A stretch of DNA of 64,000 bases. It comes from Mesorhabditis belari. Lineage: Eukaryota; Nematoda; Chromadorea; Rhabditida; Rhabditidae. Location of the stretch: NCBI GenBank assembly GCA_958450365.1, contig CAUEEP010000879.1, forward strand, positions 1 through 64,000. The letters are read 5' to 3'. Below the pieces are notes generated by a model. The model ran no database searches, had not been told where the DNA came from, and saw nothing but the letters and a program-made list of their open reading frames with translations. Each line of letters opens with the position of its first letter. Position 1 is the stretch's first letter. Both the position numbers and the translations under genes were made by a program. Shown piece after piece: positions 11,407 through 24,285 of this stretch.

Positions 11407-11619
11407 TTGGAAACCCAATCTCAACTCGCTTTCAATCATGTGGCAAATTTTTTCACCAAGCAGAATCCAAATTGTTCGCTTTGTGAGGCGAACAGGCGCT
11501 CCATTATGAAAACGGACAGCAATAAGCGGGTCGATCTATTGTTCGCGTTGATCCACACATTTACGATGCTTTTTGCATCGCCGATGAACTTCGATCGCAA
11601 ATCGAAAGAGATAAAATAG
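11407..11619 (+). other. Small ORF conserved in both arms, upstream of the TSR gene
   Basis: This frame (ETQSQLAFNHVAN, NPNCSLCEANRRSIMKT, TMLFASPMNFD, KSKEIK-stop) also stays open in the right arm. There it differs by substitutions and a 21-nt, frame-preserving insertion after HVAN-F. The frame upstream of ETQSQ breaks here but not in the right arm. It ends 36 bp before the TSR start codon. It could be a small gene, an upstream exon or chance. Confidence 0.3.
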
Positions 11620-11655
11620 GCGACCCGGCCGTTTTGCGAGCCACATTCATTTGCA

Positions 11656-13210
11656 ATGGCAACCACTCTCATTTGTGCTTTTCTGTTTTGTGCAGGTTAC
11701 GAGTTGTTTTTGTAAATTTCTAAAAATATCAAAAGAGTGCATGTTTTCAGTGCATTTTAACGTAATTAATCAGCTTTTTGGCTTGTTTACTTAAGATTCG
11801 AGCATAGGAAAATGATATCGCTAGTATCATTTTATCGTACAAAAACGCGCCAAGAGAGTTTTTTTGTAATTTGTAGTAAATGTAATTTGAAGAGAGCAGT
11901 TTTTCAAACGAATAACAAAAGTCGCTTTCAGTGCCATCGGTGTTGGCAATCGGTGATTTGTGGCCGACCTGCTGGCCGGTGCCCTGCTGTACCTCGTGCA
12001 ATCCAGCAAACAGTTCGTTTTTTGTTTGAAAATAGCCACGTTTGAGCCAATTCTTTGAAGAGCAAAACCACATAAACGCAGTTTCAGCTTCACAAGCCTA
12101 CTACGACTACGCGGCCGACCAGGAGTATTATGGGTTTCTAGCCGAAACGCCGTCGGCCGGTGAGTCGTGTATTGCAAGTCTACTATATAGGTTATTATCA
12201 TCTAGACAGCTTCCTGGTTTCAATGTAATCTTCGTTTAGGCGTTTGGTCTAATTGGGTCGACTACACGGCGTGTACGAAAACGTGTGGACTGTTCGGGCG
12301 GAAAGTGCAGCGGAGAAACTGTACGTCGTGGTCGTTTGGTTGTCCATGCACGTGAGTCGTTATCCCTCTTCAAACAAGTGGTTGCTTGAAACTTTTTTCT
12401 ACTAAGATTTTGTTGCAGTGGGGCCTATTCGCGACTCGTCCCTTGCCCTACAACCCCCTGCCCGTGCCCGAAAAACCCGTGTACGAACATTGCGTGCGCC
12501 TCACCATACCAAAAAGTTTTCCAAAAACAAAACAATAACCTATTTTGATATATTGAGTACTTATCGCATTCGACGGCTCCCGCTTCGTACCAGTGTGGAA
12601 ATGTGACTCGAGCCGATGATTTTAATCGTACTGGCTATTGTGAAGGGCTAATGTTTGGTAGCATAATGCGTTCAACAAACAAATTGAATAATTTCTAGGC
12701 GACGTTGAGTGTAACCCTTGTCCACCAGGAGGTTCATTGATTCTTTCGTCGTTTCAAAAGTAAAAAATCAGGAGTATGGAGCGCCTGGTCAAATGTCGGT
12801 CCATGCTCGGCCACATGTGGTCTTCACGGCAAAGTGAATCAAACAAGAAGTTGTGAGTCGGCAGGCTATGGATGTGCTTGCACGTGAGTCATTGCAAATT
12901 TGTTAGCTAGAATTCTTGGCTAGCTTTGGTGAACGCGACTCGTTTAGCGGTCCAACAACTCGGCAGTACCTTTGCCCGAAAAACCTATGCCCAAAGGTTC
13001 CACACTGTGCGCCGGGAAATGTGGTGGTAAGTGAAAAATAATGTTATCAAGTGTTATTGCGGCTAGCTTTGTGTAATAGCATCACTAATTGTTTCTGGAA
13101 TTCAGGTGAAAAACCTTGTGACCAAGGCAAACCAGTGTGGGCTGCAATTGGCACCCGATCAAGTGCTTCATCCACCATGTGGCAGTTACACAACGGTTCA
13201 TTTCTTTTAG
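11656..13210 (+). CDS. Secreted protein with two thrombospondin type-1 repeats (left copy)
   Basis: ATG 11656 encodes a signal peptide (MATTLICAFLFCA) whose frame joins cleanly through short introns. Next come a Cys-rich stretch (WPVPCCTSCNP), a Tyr/Ala linker, TSR 1 (GVWSNWVDYTACTKTCG), a Pro/Cys spacer (CPTTPCPCPKNPC), CGNVTRADDFNRTGYC, TSR 2 (GVWSAWSNVGPCSATCG) and a short tail ending at TAG 13208. Both repeats keep the W-x2-W start and the CSATCG / CTKTCG core, which bind matrix, glycans or receptors in other proteins. No membrane anchor is seen, so secretion is inferred. All introns have usable sites and phases. The near-identical copy at 33313-34867 also has an open frame. Confidence 0.8.
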
Positions 13211-14224
13211 CAGAAAACTAAGCATATGAAAGAGTTTAGAGAACAAATAGACAAAGCATACGGGAAAATTTAGACGACACCGAAGGGGACGACAACAACG
13301 ACGACCCCAGCAACGGGATAAGCGACCCAAAGCTACATACGTTAATCACCAAAATTCTTTTCACTTTTACTTGGCATTTGCAATTACCTACTAGTCATTG
13401 TTGTAAGCGTCGATCAATTCTATTACACAGTAGAACACTTATTCTACAGTCTAAAGCTGAAGACATTTCCATTGTTTGCATGCGTGTTTGACCTTGATAT
13501 TCAAACGAACAAAAAATGTATAAAGCTCTATTTGAATAGAAAAAGGTATACGGCTGTGGTGGCAGTACATAGTATTACGTCTAGACAGTATTACTGGCTT
13601 TTCGCACTTCAATAGTGCTATCGAAAGTTGTCACTTGTTGTCACTGTCACTGTCACAAGACTCGAATTGTTTTGAAGCTCGTCCTTCTCACCTTGGCTTC
13701 TTGAGACAAATCAGCGAGATCACCCTGAATTGGTTCATCTTCAGCATTTGTTACGATGGGCTCAAGACGTCAAAATCAAAGCTGGCCACTAATTTTCTTC
13801 CTTTGTTTCACCAACACATCAAATTTGTTTTCTCATTTCCATGTGACCACAAAGTTGATCGAATTTTAACGAGGTTTGCTCTGATAACTTACGGTATTAT
13901 CACAATTTAGCATAAGTATTCGAAAAGCAACTCATAAGTCACGAATAAAATCCCACATTCGACCCGAGAAAATGCTTGATAACGAGTTTGAACATGAAAT
14001 AGAAGATTGTGTGAATGAGGCTCAATTCTGAACTGGCCATCATCTAGAAGTTGGAAAAATTATTTAAGCTACTATTAAAGCGAAATATTATGATTTGTCT
14101 TACTAGAATCATCAACAGTGTTTCCGTACGAACCGCCTTGCCACTTTTTCTTCAACTGAAAAGAATTTGATTGAACTGGTTACTTCATGAACATTTTGTC
14201 ACCTTCTGATCCGATTTTATCCCA
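13211..14224. other. Sequence 3' of the left TSR gene, no supported gene
   Basis: A 146-codon open frame exists in the equivalent part of the right arm, but here the same frame is broken by a stop and indels. Both copies therefore look noncoding. Confidence 0.45.
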
Positions 14225-14227
14225 CCC

Positions 14228-14531
14228 AAATAAAATATTTGAAATAGTTTTTGGATGGAAGATGTTGGGGAGATTTCAAGTATTATTTTGGTGTCGTCTA
14301 CGATCGAGACGATCGCATTAGTTTCGGGTGATGTACAAGCTTGTAAACACATTACAGCCACACAGGACCTCATTTCACACGAGAAAATCAGTTTTTTTTG
14401 GTAGCATTGACTTTGCAAAGTGTTTTCACAATGTTTTACTGGTCCGATCAAGACGTATGCGACACCACCAAAATAATTCTTGGAATCTCCCCAACATCTT
14501 TCATCCAGAAACTCTTTCAAATATTTTATTT
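14228..14531. mobile_element. MITE-like palindromic element (left arm)
   Basis: The two ends are about 75-bp imperfect inverted repeats (AAATAAAATATTTGAAA... at the start, its complement at the end) around a 150-bp centre. There is no coding capacity. The same element lies at 31915-32213, so it was present before the arms duplicated. Confidence 0.65.
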
Positions 14532-14941
14532 GAAAAACAGATTGGAAAGATTAATAGATTGGAACGTACTGACATTCTAAAAAATAAGGCGCTCTGGGTG
14601 CGTTTTTACTTTCTCAACTGGGCGGTGTATCCAAACTTTTGGGCCCTATTGTACAAGAAAAGCAAAACAATCGCAACTGAGATCAAGTCAAATCATCGAA
14701 ATTAACGGAAATCATTTTCATATACCGAAATGCCCTTTTTCCGATCCAATTGAATGAATTGAACGAAAAGTTAGCCAAAATTTATCGAAGATTTATTGCT
14801 TCAAATTTATATTTAATGAAGTATGATAAAGTTCAAAACTCATTTGAGTTATTCCTTTTTCCCAGCCGAATTTCTCTCGCCGATCTTTGGAAATGTTGTA
14901 GGGGCGGGATCTGATCTTTTTGTTCTGTCCGTTAATTTGAG

Positions 14942-16173
14942 AGGAGATATCCCGAGATTGAAGGATTCAAATGGAAGATTGAGGCACGAATGGATGTGAA
15001 CAAATATTGGGATGCTTTTAAGAGCTATTGGGTATTGGATAGTTATTTTTGATTCCAGCGAAAAAATTCAAAACTTTGGAAAAGATCTTAAAATTTGGAT
15101 TGAAACGCTGCCGAATCGAAAAATTCAGAAGTTTTTCCTCATGTCTGCCAACTACAAAAACAAGTAATTAAAATTTTTCTACAGTATCAGTTTCATTAAA
15201 ATCCTCGACAGTTCTTTGTTTTTCCTCATTTTCACGGTGTTTCTAGAGCTTGCTATATTTTTGTACTTTTTAAAGTCCTTTCTCTATTTAGTGAATCTCT
15301 TAAATCTTCCGCATTTGAAGCATTCGTGACCTCAAACAGAGCCCGAAAAAACTACCTTGCGCTGGTCTCGTGTTAAACATCAGACCAAACGACCAGGATG
15401 AGTTTGTAGAGATGCTCGACACTGGGCCCCGGCTGTGCACCGAAAGGCCCGAGCCAGATCTATTTTGGATTAAAAAGGTATAACCATGTTAACCGATGTC
15501 GCTTGAATTCTCTACCTGCCCCTGGTGGGTAAACGATTTAAGAGAAATAAGGCCTGGGCCAGATTCCGCCTAGTTTGTATACAACGTTCCGGCTTCGTAC
15601 GTGATTTCAGACTTGAAGAAAAGCATTTGGTACTTTCATTGCCGAGAAGATAATACTTGAAATTGATCACACTCCTACTTCTTCTCCTATTGCTATCGAT
15701 GCACTACGACGGTCCATGCCCACTGGAATCCATTTATTCTTGTCAAAGATTAGGAATATGATTACGGTATACTGTAAAGAAAATTGAAAATAACTGGGGC
15801 CAGCGATAACTTTGCTGCTCTTTTTATGCAAAAGTCACACTGGAGGTCCATTTTAGCACTTGAGAGTCTTCTGTAACTACAGTAATCTACGGCGCTACAA
15901 GAAAACAAAAGGAGTGCTTCAATAAAAGTTAGATATCAAAGCCGTAATTAGCAAATAGTTGATCTGTATCTTGACCCCCACGTTTTTTATCAGAGCCTTT
16001 CAAAGAAAATTTTTAGGGGGTTTGTTGTACAGTGCAAAAAGTACAAACTTGTATTTGGGCAGACTTGGAACGAAGATGGCGAGAAAGTTCTCTCTGACAA
16101 GAATCTGCTGCAACTCGCGTACCTCATCTTCATTCATTCCGCCAGGAATCACAAGAATCGGTTGTTCCTCTAA
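14942..16173 (+). CDS. Unclassified multi-exon gene
   Basis: Exon-like stretches on one strand with plausible splice sites read RYPEIEGFKWKIEARMDVNKY, then KIQNFGKDLKIWIETLPNRK, then LVLNIRPNDQDEFVEMLDTG with PEPDLFWIKK, and last KYKLVFGQTWNEDGEKVLSD running to TAA 16171. The composition is that of a soluble cytosolic protein, perhaps one of the lineage-expanded nematode families. Introns between the pieces could not all be resolved and no domain was recognised. The start is unknown. Confidence 0.35.
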
Positions 16174-16362
16174 CTATCTGTGATAGCTCAAAAGTTAAAA
16201 AAAGCTTTTAGTAACAAAACATTTAAGCTATGCGCTGTTTTAGGTATACCAGGTATTCGCTAGTGGTAAAACATTTGAGTTAGTAAAAAGCTATTGTGAT
16301 TGTCTGAAAGACGACAAATTTTTGGCTCAATCGGCCTCTAGTTCATTTTAAATCTCAAAAAA

Positions 16363-16870
16363 TCATGGGATCTTCCAGGCGGAAAAAGTGCTTTTGCAAA
16401 TCGTTAAGCCAAAGAGAACTGATATTGCCGATTCGAAGGGGCTTCGTTCATCAGGTGGCTCTAATTGGACCGATCTTACGATTTGACCTCTCCATGTAGA
16501 AGCGTAGAGTTTCAAAAGTTTTTGAGAGAACTCCGCGTAGCAAGAGCTAAAAATTAGGCATTAGGTGAGAATAAATAGAGGGACAAACTAAAAACTCACA
16601 CAATTTCACTACGTAGGGTCGGGCCCTGGATAAAGAATACGGCCCCATATGGATCTAAGGAGACCGCCTCCACATTGCTCGTTTGCTTTTGACGAACTGC
16701 CTGATATTGCCCAATTCGGTTTTTGGCAAATGTTTGTTCTTCACCTGGGACTTATTGAGGCAATCCTTTTGCGTGATATCAGAAAGGATATCTCCACAAA
16801 ATATGTCTCTAGGTGGAAAGCCAATTCCGAAAATATTGAGATGGATTCCCTGGGAAAATTTCAATGACCG
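16363..16870 (-). CDS. Unclassified gene fragment
   Basis: On the minus strand two pieces join across a normal short intron near 16550-16600: RIGQYQAVRQKQTSNVEAVS with SLDPYGAVFFIQGPTLRSE, then CYAEFSQKLLKLYASTWRGQ and VQLEPPDERSPFESAISVLF, ending at TGA 16363. The composition looks coding. The upstream part changes frame near 16770. It lies tail-to-tail with the preceding plus-strand gene. No family was recognised. Confidence 0.35.
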
Positions 16871-19154
16871 CTTTTCTTACTTTTTTAGCTGTTAAAGCGG
16901 AGAGAAAAGAATTTGGAATTGTAAATTTTTCACCTTCTTATTTGTGTAAAATTTTAAGAACGAAGACAAAACAAATTAAATAGAGTAATCACCATCATTA
17001 TTCATTACTTTCTTCCAAAGTTTGTGTAGAAAAATAAAGAGATTTACCATCAAAATTGGAGTGAACCCATTTTCGGATTTCATCTAAGCTTTTGAAGTGC
17101 TTATTACGGAAAAACGTCTTGAATCCCAGCAACATTATCGTGCAAAAGAATGACTGGTCGCTTCTCTTGTTCTTTACAACTCCTTTGTGACTCGATTTCT
17201 TGGCTTAAACGACGTAAATCGATATCGATTACTTAAATGAGAATATCGATTTCCATCAACTGCCTAACCTTTCTTTGGTAGCTCGTAATAGAGGATCCCT
17301 TGCCAATCCCACCAAATACAAAAGAGTACCTTCTTTAGGTGAAGTCGAACTTTGGTCACAGACTTTAAAGATTCTCCTAAATTCAAACATTCAACATTCA
17401 ACATGGGGAGGGGGAACCCGATGCAACCGAAACTCGCCCGCTACACCCAATAGTGCTTTGCCAGACCGCGGAACGATTACAACTCCCAGAAGGTGTCGAA
17501 CAAAAAAGTTCCCAAATTCTTTTTTCCACTTTTTTATCACTTACAATTTTCCTTTTAACTTTCTGCGGTGTTTTTTGACTGAAGATTCGATGGAGAGCAC
17601 TCGAAATTTCGATCGTCTTCCTTTCACAGTGAATTGAGATCCCAAAATTTTTGACTTTTTTCGAAATCATGATTGCCTATACATGAATTTTGGGAGTGGT
17701 GATGGGGAAATGCTTTTTATTCCATCAAAAACTATCATATACAAAGAGAACAAAAGATGAAAACTCAACAAAAAAGGCCCCGTGGCCCGTTACACTTACA
17801 AGGGGGAACCCCATTCACGGATTCTTTACTGCCCACTTTACACGTTTAGTGCCAGAAATGGCGACTTGTAAGGTTTGACCTTAAACAGGTCTTACCACAA
17901 ATAAATAATCATACTCTCGAGTAAATTTTGCTCAAATTATACAAATTTTACTTATGAAATGCTCTTGAAACCGTGATTTGGTTGAGAAAGCGTTGCAAAT
18001 CTTCACGAGCCGAAAATCTCCCCAGGATTTAGGTGCTGAAGATGTAAAGTTTAAAAAACTATTAAATTTTCAGATGTTATCCAATGCTTTTCTCATTCAT
18101 TGGTCTTGTCTTTGTGAGATCAGTGATACAGCTCGGTTCTAAAGAATATATTTTGTCTTTGCTCTATGATGCCTTTCTGCCATTCAACGAGGCATTTTTC
18201 TTCATTTTTATCCAAAGGTGAATCATTCAAAATTTTTTTATTATGTTTCGATTTTAGCTTGATTATGATATTTTGTATTGGAAAGCGAAAAGAAGAGTAG
18301 GTTGAGGGAAAATGATGACCGTCACTTCATTTCACTTAACTTTGGCCAAAAATGAATAAACAAAAAGGGACTTCTTTTCAAAAATACACAATTTTGTTCT
18401 TTTGTAAAGAATCAAATTCCATTTGGAAATTTTACTACACTGTTTCACTTTGATAAGATCGCGTTCACTAATCCATTTGCTTTTTTTGAGTCTTTATTTT
18501 TTTTCTTTCTCTATTGTTCGTTCAAAGAGGCGGCACAATGTAATGTCGAAGAGAAAGGTAAGGTAGACTTAAAAAATCTAGCTCTATCTTAATAAGCATA
18601 CTAGTCTACAAATTACAGTTGAGAATATTTGACTGTGGCGTAATGCAACCATCCCCGCGCTTCCCATCGCAAACGGCCAATCATTCAATTAACGCTACCT
18701 AAATAACTTGAAATTTCACAAAGATATCATAGGATGCTTAATCGAGAAAAACACACTCTAGAGAGAGAGAGATACAGAGGACATTCCTCCACTTCAATAA
18801 CTTTCATTCTAAAATTTTAACGATTTACAATTTCCAAAAAATAGACAATATTGGGAAATCAAAAATCACCCTATGGCGATCCTCATTGATTGAGTTGCAT
18901 TTCGAGAGAAAAGCCGAATTCACAAATTCACCCACAGACAATGTTGGTTTTATATTGAAAAAAAGGAGACTTCGTGCAGGAACAAGACCGAAACATTTTT
19001 GATGTTTATTCAGCATCTCCTCAAAAAAGAATTTTTCGCATGCAAAAACATCAGACATCTTTTGCTACTATTCAAATGTATTTCAACTTTGCCGTCTTGT
19101 TGGTGGGTTATTGATGAATTCTCAATTTTTTGGACTTTTCAGGCAAATTAAACC
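16871..19154. other. Long AT-rich stretch, no supported gene
   Basis: Only short, mutually overlapping open frames are present (for example 17275-17670 on both strands, and 18825-19058 on the minus strand). A GAGAGAGAG run is at about 18763. Nothing recognisable was found. Confidence 0.4.
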
Positions 19155-22100
19155 ATGCCAAAATCCTTAGTGAAATATGAAGAGATCAAGATGACGGACG
19201 AATGTGAACCATTTGTTCTGAGTGAAGAGCAAACGGTCAAATATGAGAGTTTGTCTTTGAGTCTATTAAATATTTTACTTCTTAAGAGTGATCTTGATTT
19301 GATTCAGAGATTTTTAACTAGCTAAAAGAACTTTAAAAATGGTTTAAAAATTGTGTTTCAGTCAAAGGCGATGCTTTTCGAGAAGACGTGGTCGTGCTTC
19401 GTGCTCTCGCCATTTTGTCCGTTCTCTGTTTTCATCTTTGGCCAGACACCTTTCGATATGGATATCTTGGTGTCGACGTGTTTGTTTTCATTATTTTTGG
19501 CCTGAAATTCTACAAAAGCTTCTACTTTTGAGAGCGCTATACTTTTCTTATTTTGTGGCAAATCTTAAACTTTAGTTTTTTCGTGATCTCTGGCTTTCTG
19601 ATGATGAGAATTTTGAAACGCTCAAAGGAAGAGCCATTTCAACTTTTTTCGAATTTCTACATAAGAAGAGCGCGAAGAATCGTTCCACTCTATTATTTTG
19701 TCATGCTGCTCACAGGTAATCCTATGTCGAGCGCAGTCCTCTCAATTAGGGCCTTCTATAGAGTGCACTTTCTTTTTCAAAATTCAAGCTATCCAACTAA
19801 CTTTAACTGAATATCTTAAGATTTAAGGAAGGAACGCTTGATAAAATGACTTAATTGAGAGGAGTACGCTTTAATCCTATGTTCCTGCTAAAATTTAGCA
19901 AGACGAGTTTTGAGCTCCGTAGATACACAAACTTTAAATAATCGGTGACTTCGATGAGCTGAGTAATAGATGGAAATTCATACTAATTTTCATACAAATA
20001 CTAATTTCAAAGTTCATACGTCAGGAAAAAGCTTTTCTTTAGGCCTCACAATGACTTTCCTTTACACACACATCTACAAGGAACGCTATTTTGCATATTA
20101 TACGGGAGCCCTGCTTTTCATCACTAATTTCAAAGTTCAACCGGCAGGCGATTATTTCAACAGAGTCAGTAAAGATTTTTTTTGTTTAAGGGCTTTTATT
20201 GTGCTTTCACAAATAAAGTGTTGCCTCTGAATTCATAAGATATTCAGCATAATATATAACATGTGTTGAATCTACAATCAACCCCTATTTACGAGCCATT
20301 GTTGGCTAGAGCGTGTTCTTTTCTGTCTTGTCCTACTGGAGTCGCTGCAACATTTCAGCCTTTTTCTTCATTTGCGACCCTTTTCTATTCATTTCCCACT
20401 GAAGTGAATTATTGCTTGTCTCGATGAAATTTCGTTGTTTTGATTACATTCAAGACACACAAGTTTATAACCACGCGCAAGTTTAAATACAACTACAAAT
20501 CGCCAGGAAACCCCTTTAGGTTCTAAAATGAGCGAAAATTCAGTCAATTCTAAAACTCAGTCAATTGGTCTTCCTGAACTTCTTAAAAGATTTTAACATG
20601 CAACCCTTTAGCGAACAACAAATATTCCATTTCTACATACGTGGTCACTCGGTGTCGAAATGCAATTCTACGCGGTGGCCCCATTTTTCTTCTATTTAGC
20701 AAAGTTTGGAGAGAGTAAGATTTTATTACTTTTTATACTTCACAACTCATTTTAGAGGCAAGACTCTGTCACCTTGTTTTTGCCGGATGTTTTCTGTGTT
20801 CGTTGTATTTTCAATTGATTTCAGAAGCAAAGACCTCATTCTATCATCCGATGACTCGGTTATGGCAGTTCTTGTGTGGCATGTTGACCACATTGTGCTT
20901 AGAGAAACGGAAATGTGGGAATTTACGTTTAAAAAATTTATATGACTTTTGGTGATTCGGACTGAGGAAATTGTGAACATGATCTTCTTTCTGAATCACG
21001 ATGAGAACCAATAGATGAATTTAGAAAAACGAAAATTTTATGATTTAAACACATCTATCTTGCATTGTTGAGATTTGTATGAAGGTTTTTTTAACTAACA
21101 AAACGTGACTGGATTAGTTAATGAAGAACTTTAGCTTTGCCTGCAACGACGTCAAATAGCTTCTCAAGCGTTTTTCTTTTGATTGTCATTCTATCAATGT
21201 TTTCTCGGCTCGTGAATCAAGCATTTTCACCCAATCTTCTACGAATCCTCATCACAATATCGTCGTCATCGTTTATTTATTTTGCAACGTATAGGTCAGT
21301 GAGTGAGATTTTCAGGATAAAGACAAGAAATACTAAAACAGTGAATTTTATAGGGATTGTCTACCCAAAAGAATTTTATGTAGTAGATCTAGAAGACTTC
21401 GGGTTGAATCTCGAGTTTAGCAAGTCTGACAACTTTGCCAAGTTTGAAAAAGTAATTTAGCACAATCTCATGGTCTCAACTCCGTCTTAATCACATTGCC
21501 AGAATCTCATATGCTCTTTATTTGGTGCATTTCCCAGTGATTCGTTTCGCTGAATATATAGAGCCAGTTTACGAGTTAAACAGCACGTTTGGTGGGTTTT
21601 GAAAATTATTGCAAAAGTGAAACTATTCACAGGAATCACTTTTGATCAAAAAACTTACAGCTAGAAACTACTACTCGAACATTAACTTGTAATCCTCAAA
21701 ATCTCTTTCGAATCCAAGAATCCTTTCACGATTGAGCTTTTAGTTCCATTTGCCACAATTCTCCCAATTTTTGTTATCAGTGAGATTGTGCACCAATATG
21801 TCGAGAGTCCATTACTTCGAGCAAAAAATTCCAAAATTTTCCGGAAGAGTCTGAAATATTTTCTTCTATGTTTGTTGATTCAATGGAAATGGGAAGTCGT
21901 CATGCCATACGGCTGGGGTCAGTCATTTGCAATTTTAACAAAAAAATAGTAAGATTGAGATTAGATCATGAAGACCAATTTCAAAACCGTTTTCAAAATG
22001 AGAGTAAAGGTTTCAAAACTTAGGTCGGGCAATTTCTCAAAAAGAAATGGATGAAGAGCAAAATTTAAGGATCACTGAATCTTCTTTTTTCAGAGTCTGC

Positions 22101-24213
22101 CTCAGCAGTGGCTGCAAACGTTGAATACCGGACAATGTATTCTCGATTGGAAGGAGGACATTTCACGAACGATTCATTTTATTATTTAGTCGAGAAGCCG
22201 CGTCCACCATTTGGTCATTACGTCTATGAGGTTAAGACTTTTTAATGAGTTTCCTCGACTCTTCATTGCTACTGGAGAAAGTTTCAAAGGCATAAATTTC
22301 TAGGGAAACACCGGCAAACTCAAGATTGTGGTCTTCGGGAACTCATGGGCAGCACAACAGGCACATGTATGTATGGCTACATACTTTTCTGATTTGCATA
22401 TGTGCCAAATCCTGTAAAGCAAGCTGTGCCTAGAATTAAACTTTTCAGGACTACCCAGTGAAAAGTGAAAAGCATTAAACATACATTACAAAATAGTATA
22501 ATAGAAGGACAAAAGACGCTGTGGACCGGCCTTACATTACTTTTTTCAATTTTTAAGGTAATTCGAAACATTTTCCCTGGATCGATGACCGCCGAGTTTC
22601 ATGTCTTTTCACAACACACTTGTGCTTTTGGCATTCACAATGGAGAAGATGTCATAAAAAGTTTGTATGTTTGAAGAAAATTTCTTAACTATTCATCTCC
22701 TATTTAACTTTTAATTTGTGAAAGTTTCTTGACATTCTAAAATACAATCTATAAGAAGGGAATTTTTAATGAACAAAACACATCTCTCGCAAAGAAATGT
22801 CAACAGGGTGTGGTGGGCAAATGACATGAGCCATATACTAACCGACGTAGAATTTTGCGCTGATTCCGAATCTGCTTTCCGTTTTTTTTAACACAGCACT
22901 CTGTCCAAAGTTATAAATTGTTTTTTGCAATTCCATACAAAACTTTGAACGCTTTGAAGTTGACTCACCACTCAAACCATTCAAAGCTAAAAGAAGCAAA
23001 AAAGGATCAAACACGGGATTCGAACCCTAGAGTTCTTGCTTCGTATTCAAGCCGACTGCCACCACGACATCTTTTCCTCTCTGGTAAGTCAACTTATAAA
23101 CCCAGGGAGGAGGTTTTCTGCAATTCCATACAAAACTTTGAACGCTTATAACTTTTGACAGAGTGCTGTGTTACAAAAACGGAAAGCAGATTCAGAATCA
23201 GCGCAAAATCCTACGTCGGGTAGTATTTGGCTCATGCCATTTGGCACCTGACACCCACACCATGTTGACATTTCCTTGTCCAGATTTTAGTGCAAACGCC
23301 CTTTTTAATGGAGTTTCTCAAGAATCTACAACCAAACTATGTTTTCTTTCTCTTGAGGTAGAACGTTTTTGACTTCACAACAGGTTGAAATTTCGACTTC
23401 AGATATCACGACTTTTTTCTGGATGATTTGAAGCCTTTCAAGGGATCCGACGATACAATAGTCGAGTTTTACTGGCAAGGAATCAAAAACATCAGGTGAA
23501 ATCAAGGCGTTGTTGAAAATAACCAAAGATTCTAATTTTTTGTGTGCTCTTCGTCACTTCAAATTGGGATATTTTTAGCAAATTGGCCAAATATGTTTTT
23601 ATCGAAGGCCATCAACCCTTTGAGTGTGGATATCTGACTCGTGGTGATGACGGTTACGCTCGTTTTTTAGACGCCTTAGAAAGAGGGGAAGATTTGCAAA
23701 AGTTCAATCAGCCAATCAACGTAAATCTTGTTAAATATATGAATTCTTAAAGTTTATATTCTGTCTAAATTTCCCTTTTATTTCCGATCCTGAAAGTAAA
23801 CAAATCTGAAACCTTTTCGAATTTCCAGCTAACAGCTTATTACACTCATGCAGTCTATCAACGGTTAAAGATCATTCTGGAAAGGTGTTCAAACTGTCAT
23901 CTCCTCGATTTCAGCGCTACTTTTATTGGTGAGTACATGAGGGGGTAAAGGGATGCAACTTGTCTTTTCAGATTTCAAGAAAAACCTACTGTTGACCTAT
24001 GATCCGAATACGAAGTTTATTTACATGGACAATAGCTGTCACTTGACAGAAGCTGGAATTAAAATGCTTGAGAAGCCATTTCGAGAAGCTATCAAATACG
24101 CACTGGAACATTCAGAAGCAGAGCTGGGGCTAAATGCCACTGGACCTCGTCCTCTTTTCCCCGGCCAGGGTCCATCCTTGGTTTGGGGTGCCGGAAATGG
24201 ACCAGCTCTTTGA
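19155..24213 (+). CDS. NRF-6/OAC-type acyltransferase-3 with C-terminal SGNH domain
   Basis: ATG 19155 starts a short cytosolic lead (MPKSLVKYEEIKM), spliced in frame to the acyltransferase-3 core: FREDVVVLRALAIL, FHLWPDTFRYGYLGVDVFF, VISGFLMM and RRARRIVPLYYFVMLL, then FLHTWSLGVEMQFYAVAPFF and about ten membrane helices including RISYALYLVHFPVIRF. The C-terminal part is an SGNH/GDSL-like domain: KLKIVVFGNSWAAQQAH (block I), NLQPNYVFFLLR, and DNSCHLTEAGIKML (catalytic Asp/His block). Such proteins move acyl groups onto glycans or lipids across a membrane; C. elegans has dozens of oac genes of this layout. At least 12 exons were followed with consistent phase. The end is TGA 24211 and AATAAA follows at 24280. 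One intron (about 22675-23285) is enlarged by a palindromic element. The frame seems intact. Confidence 0.88.
22796..23275. mobile_element. Palindromic MITE-like element in an acyltransferase intron
   Basis: About 120 bp at each end are inverted copies (GAAATGTCAACA...GGGTGTGGTGGGC on the left, the complement on the right; then ATGAGCCATA..., CAGATTC and ACAGCACTCTGTC). The centre has a direct repeat (GCAATTCCATACAAAACTTT at about 22928 and 23121) and a tRNA-like stretch. No transposase is present. Confidence 0.7.
23003..23070 (-). ncRNA. tRNA-like pseudogene inside the palindromic element
   Basis: The minus strand reads GTCGTGGTGGCAG (tRNA-like 5' part), a hairpin GCTT-GAATACG-AAGC and GGGTTCGAATCCC (T-arm). 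The acceptor arm does not pair and the D-arm is reduced, so it is a derived fragment and not a working tRNA gene. Confidence 0.5.
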
Positions 24214-24279
24214 TCAGTTTTTTCAGTTAATGTAAATTTGTACAATCTTTCTTTATTGTTTTTTCTGTTTTATAGAAAA

Positions 24280-24285
24280 AATAAA
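24280..24285 (+). terminator. Polyadenylation signal AATAAA
   Basis: It lies 66 bp after the acyltransferase stop codon, following a T-rich stretch. Confidence 0.6.

Larger units (their letters stand above)
10967..14664 (+). repeat. Left arm of a 3.7-kb inverted duplication
   Basis: Read on the other strand, this arm matches 31784-35482 end to end with scattered substitutions and small indels. Shared sequence begins at AAATTTCGAAGAAAG on the left and ends in AGAAAAGC on the right. It carries the TSR gene, a palindromic MITE-like element and the upstream region of the ion-channel gene. Confidence 0.93.

Noticed and set aside
17275..17670. Overlapping frames of 120 and 90 codons
   Set aside because: They mirror each other on opposite strands and show no splice sites or domain.
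23003..23070. A functional tRNA gene
   Set aside because: The acceptor stem does not pair and the D-arm is incomplete; kept only as tRNA-like.
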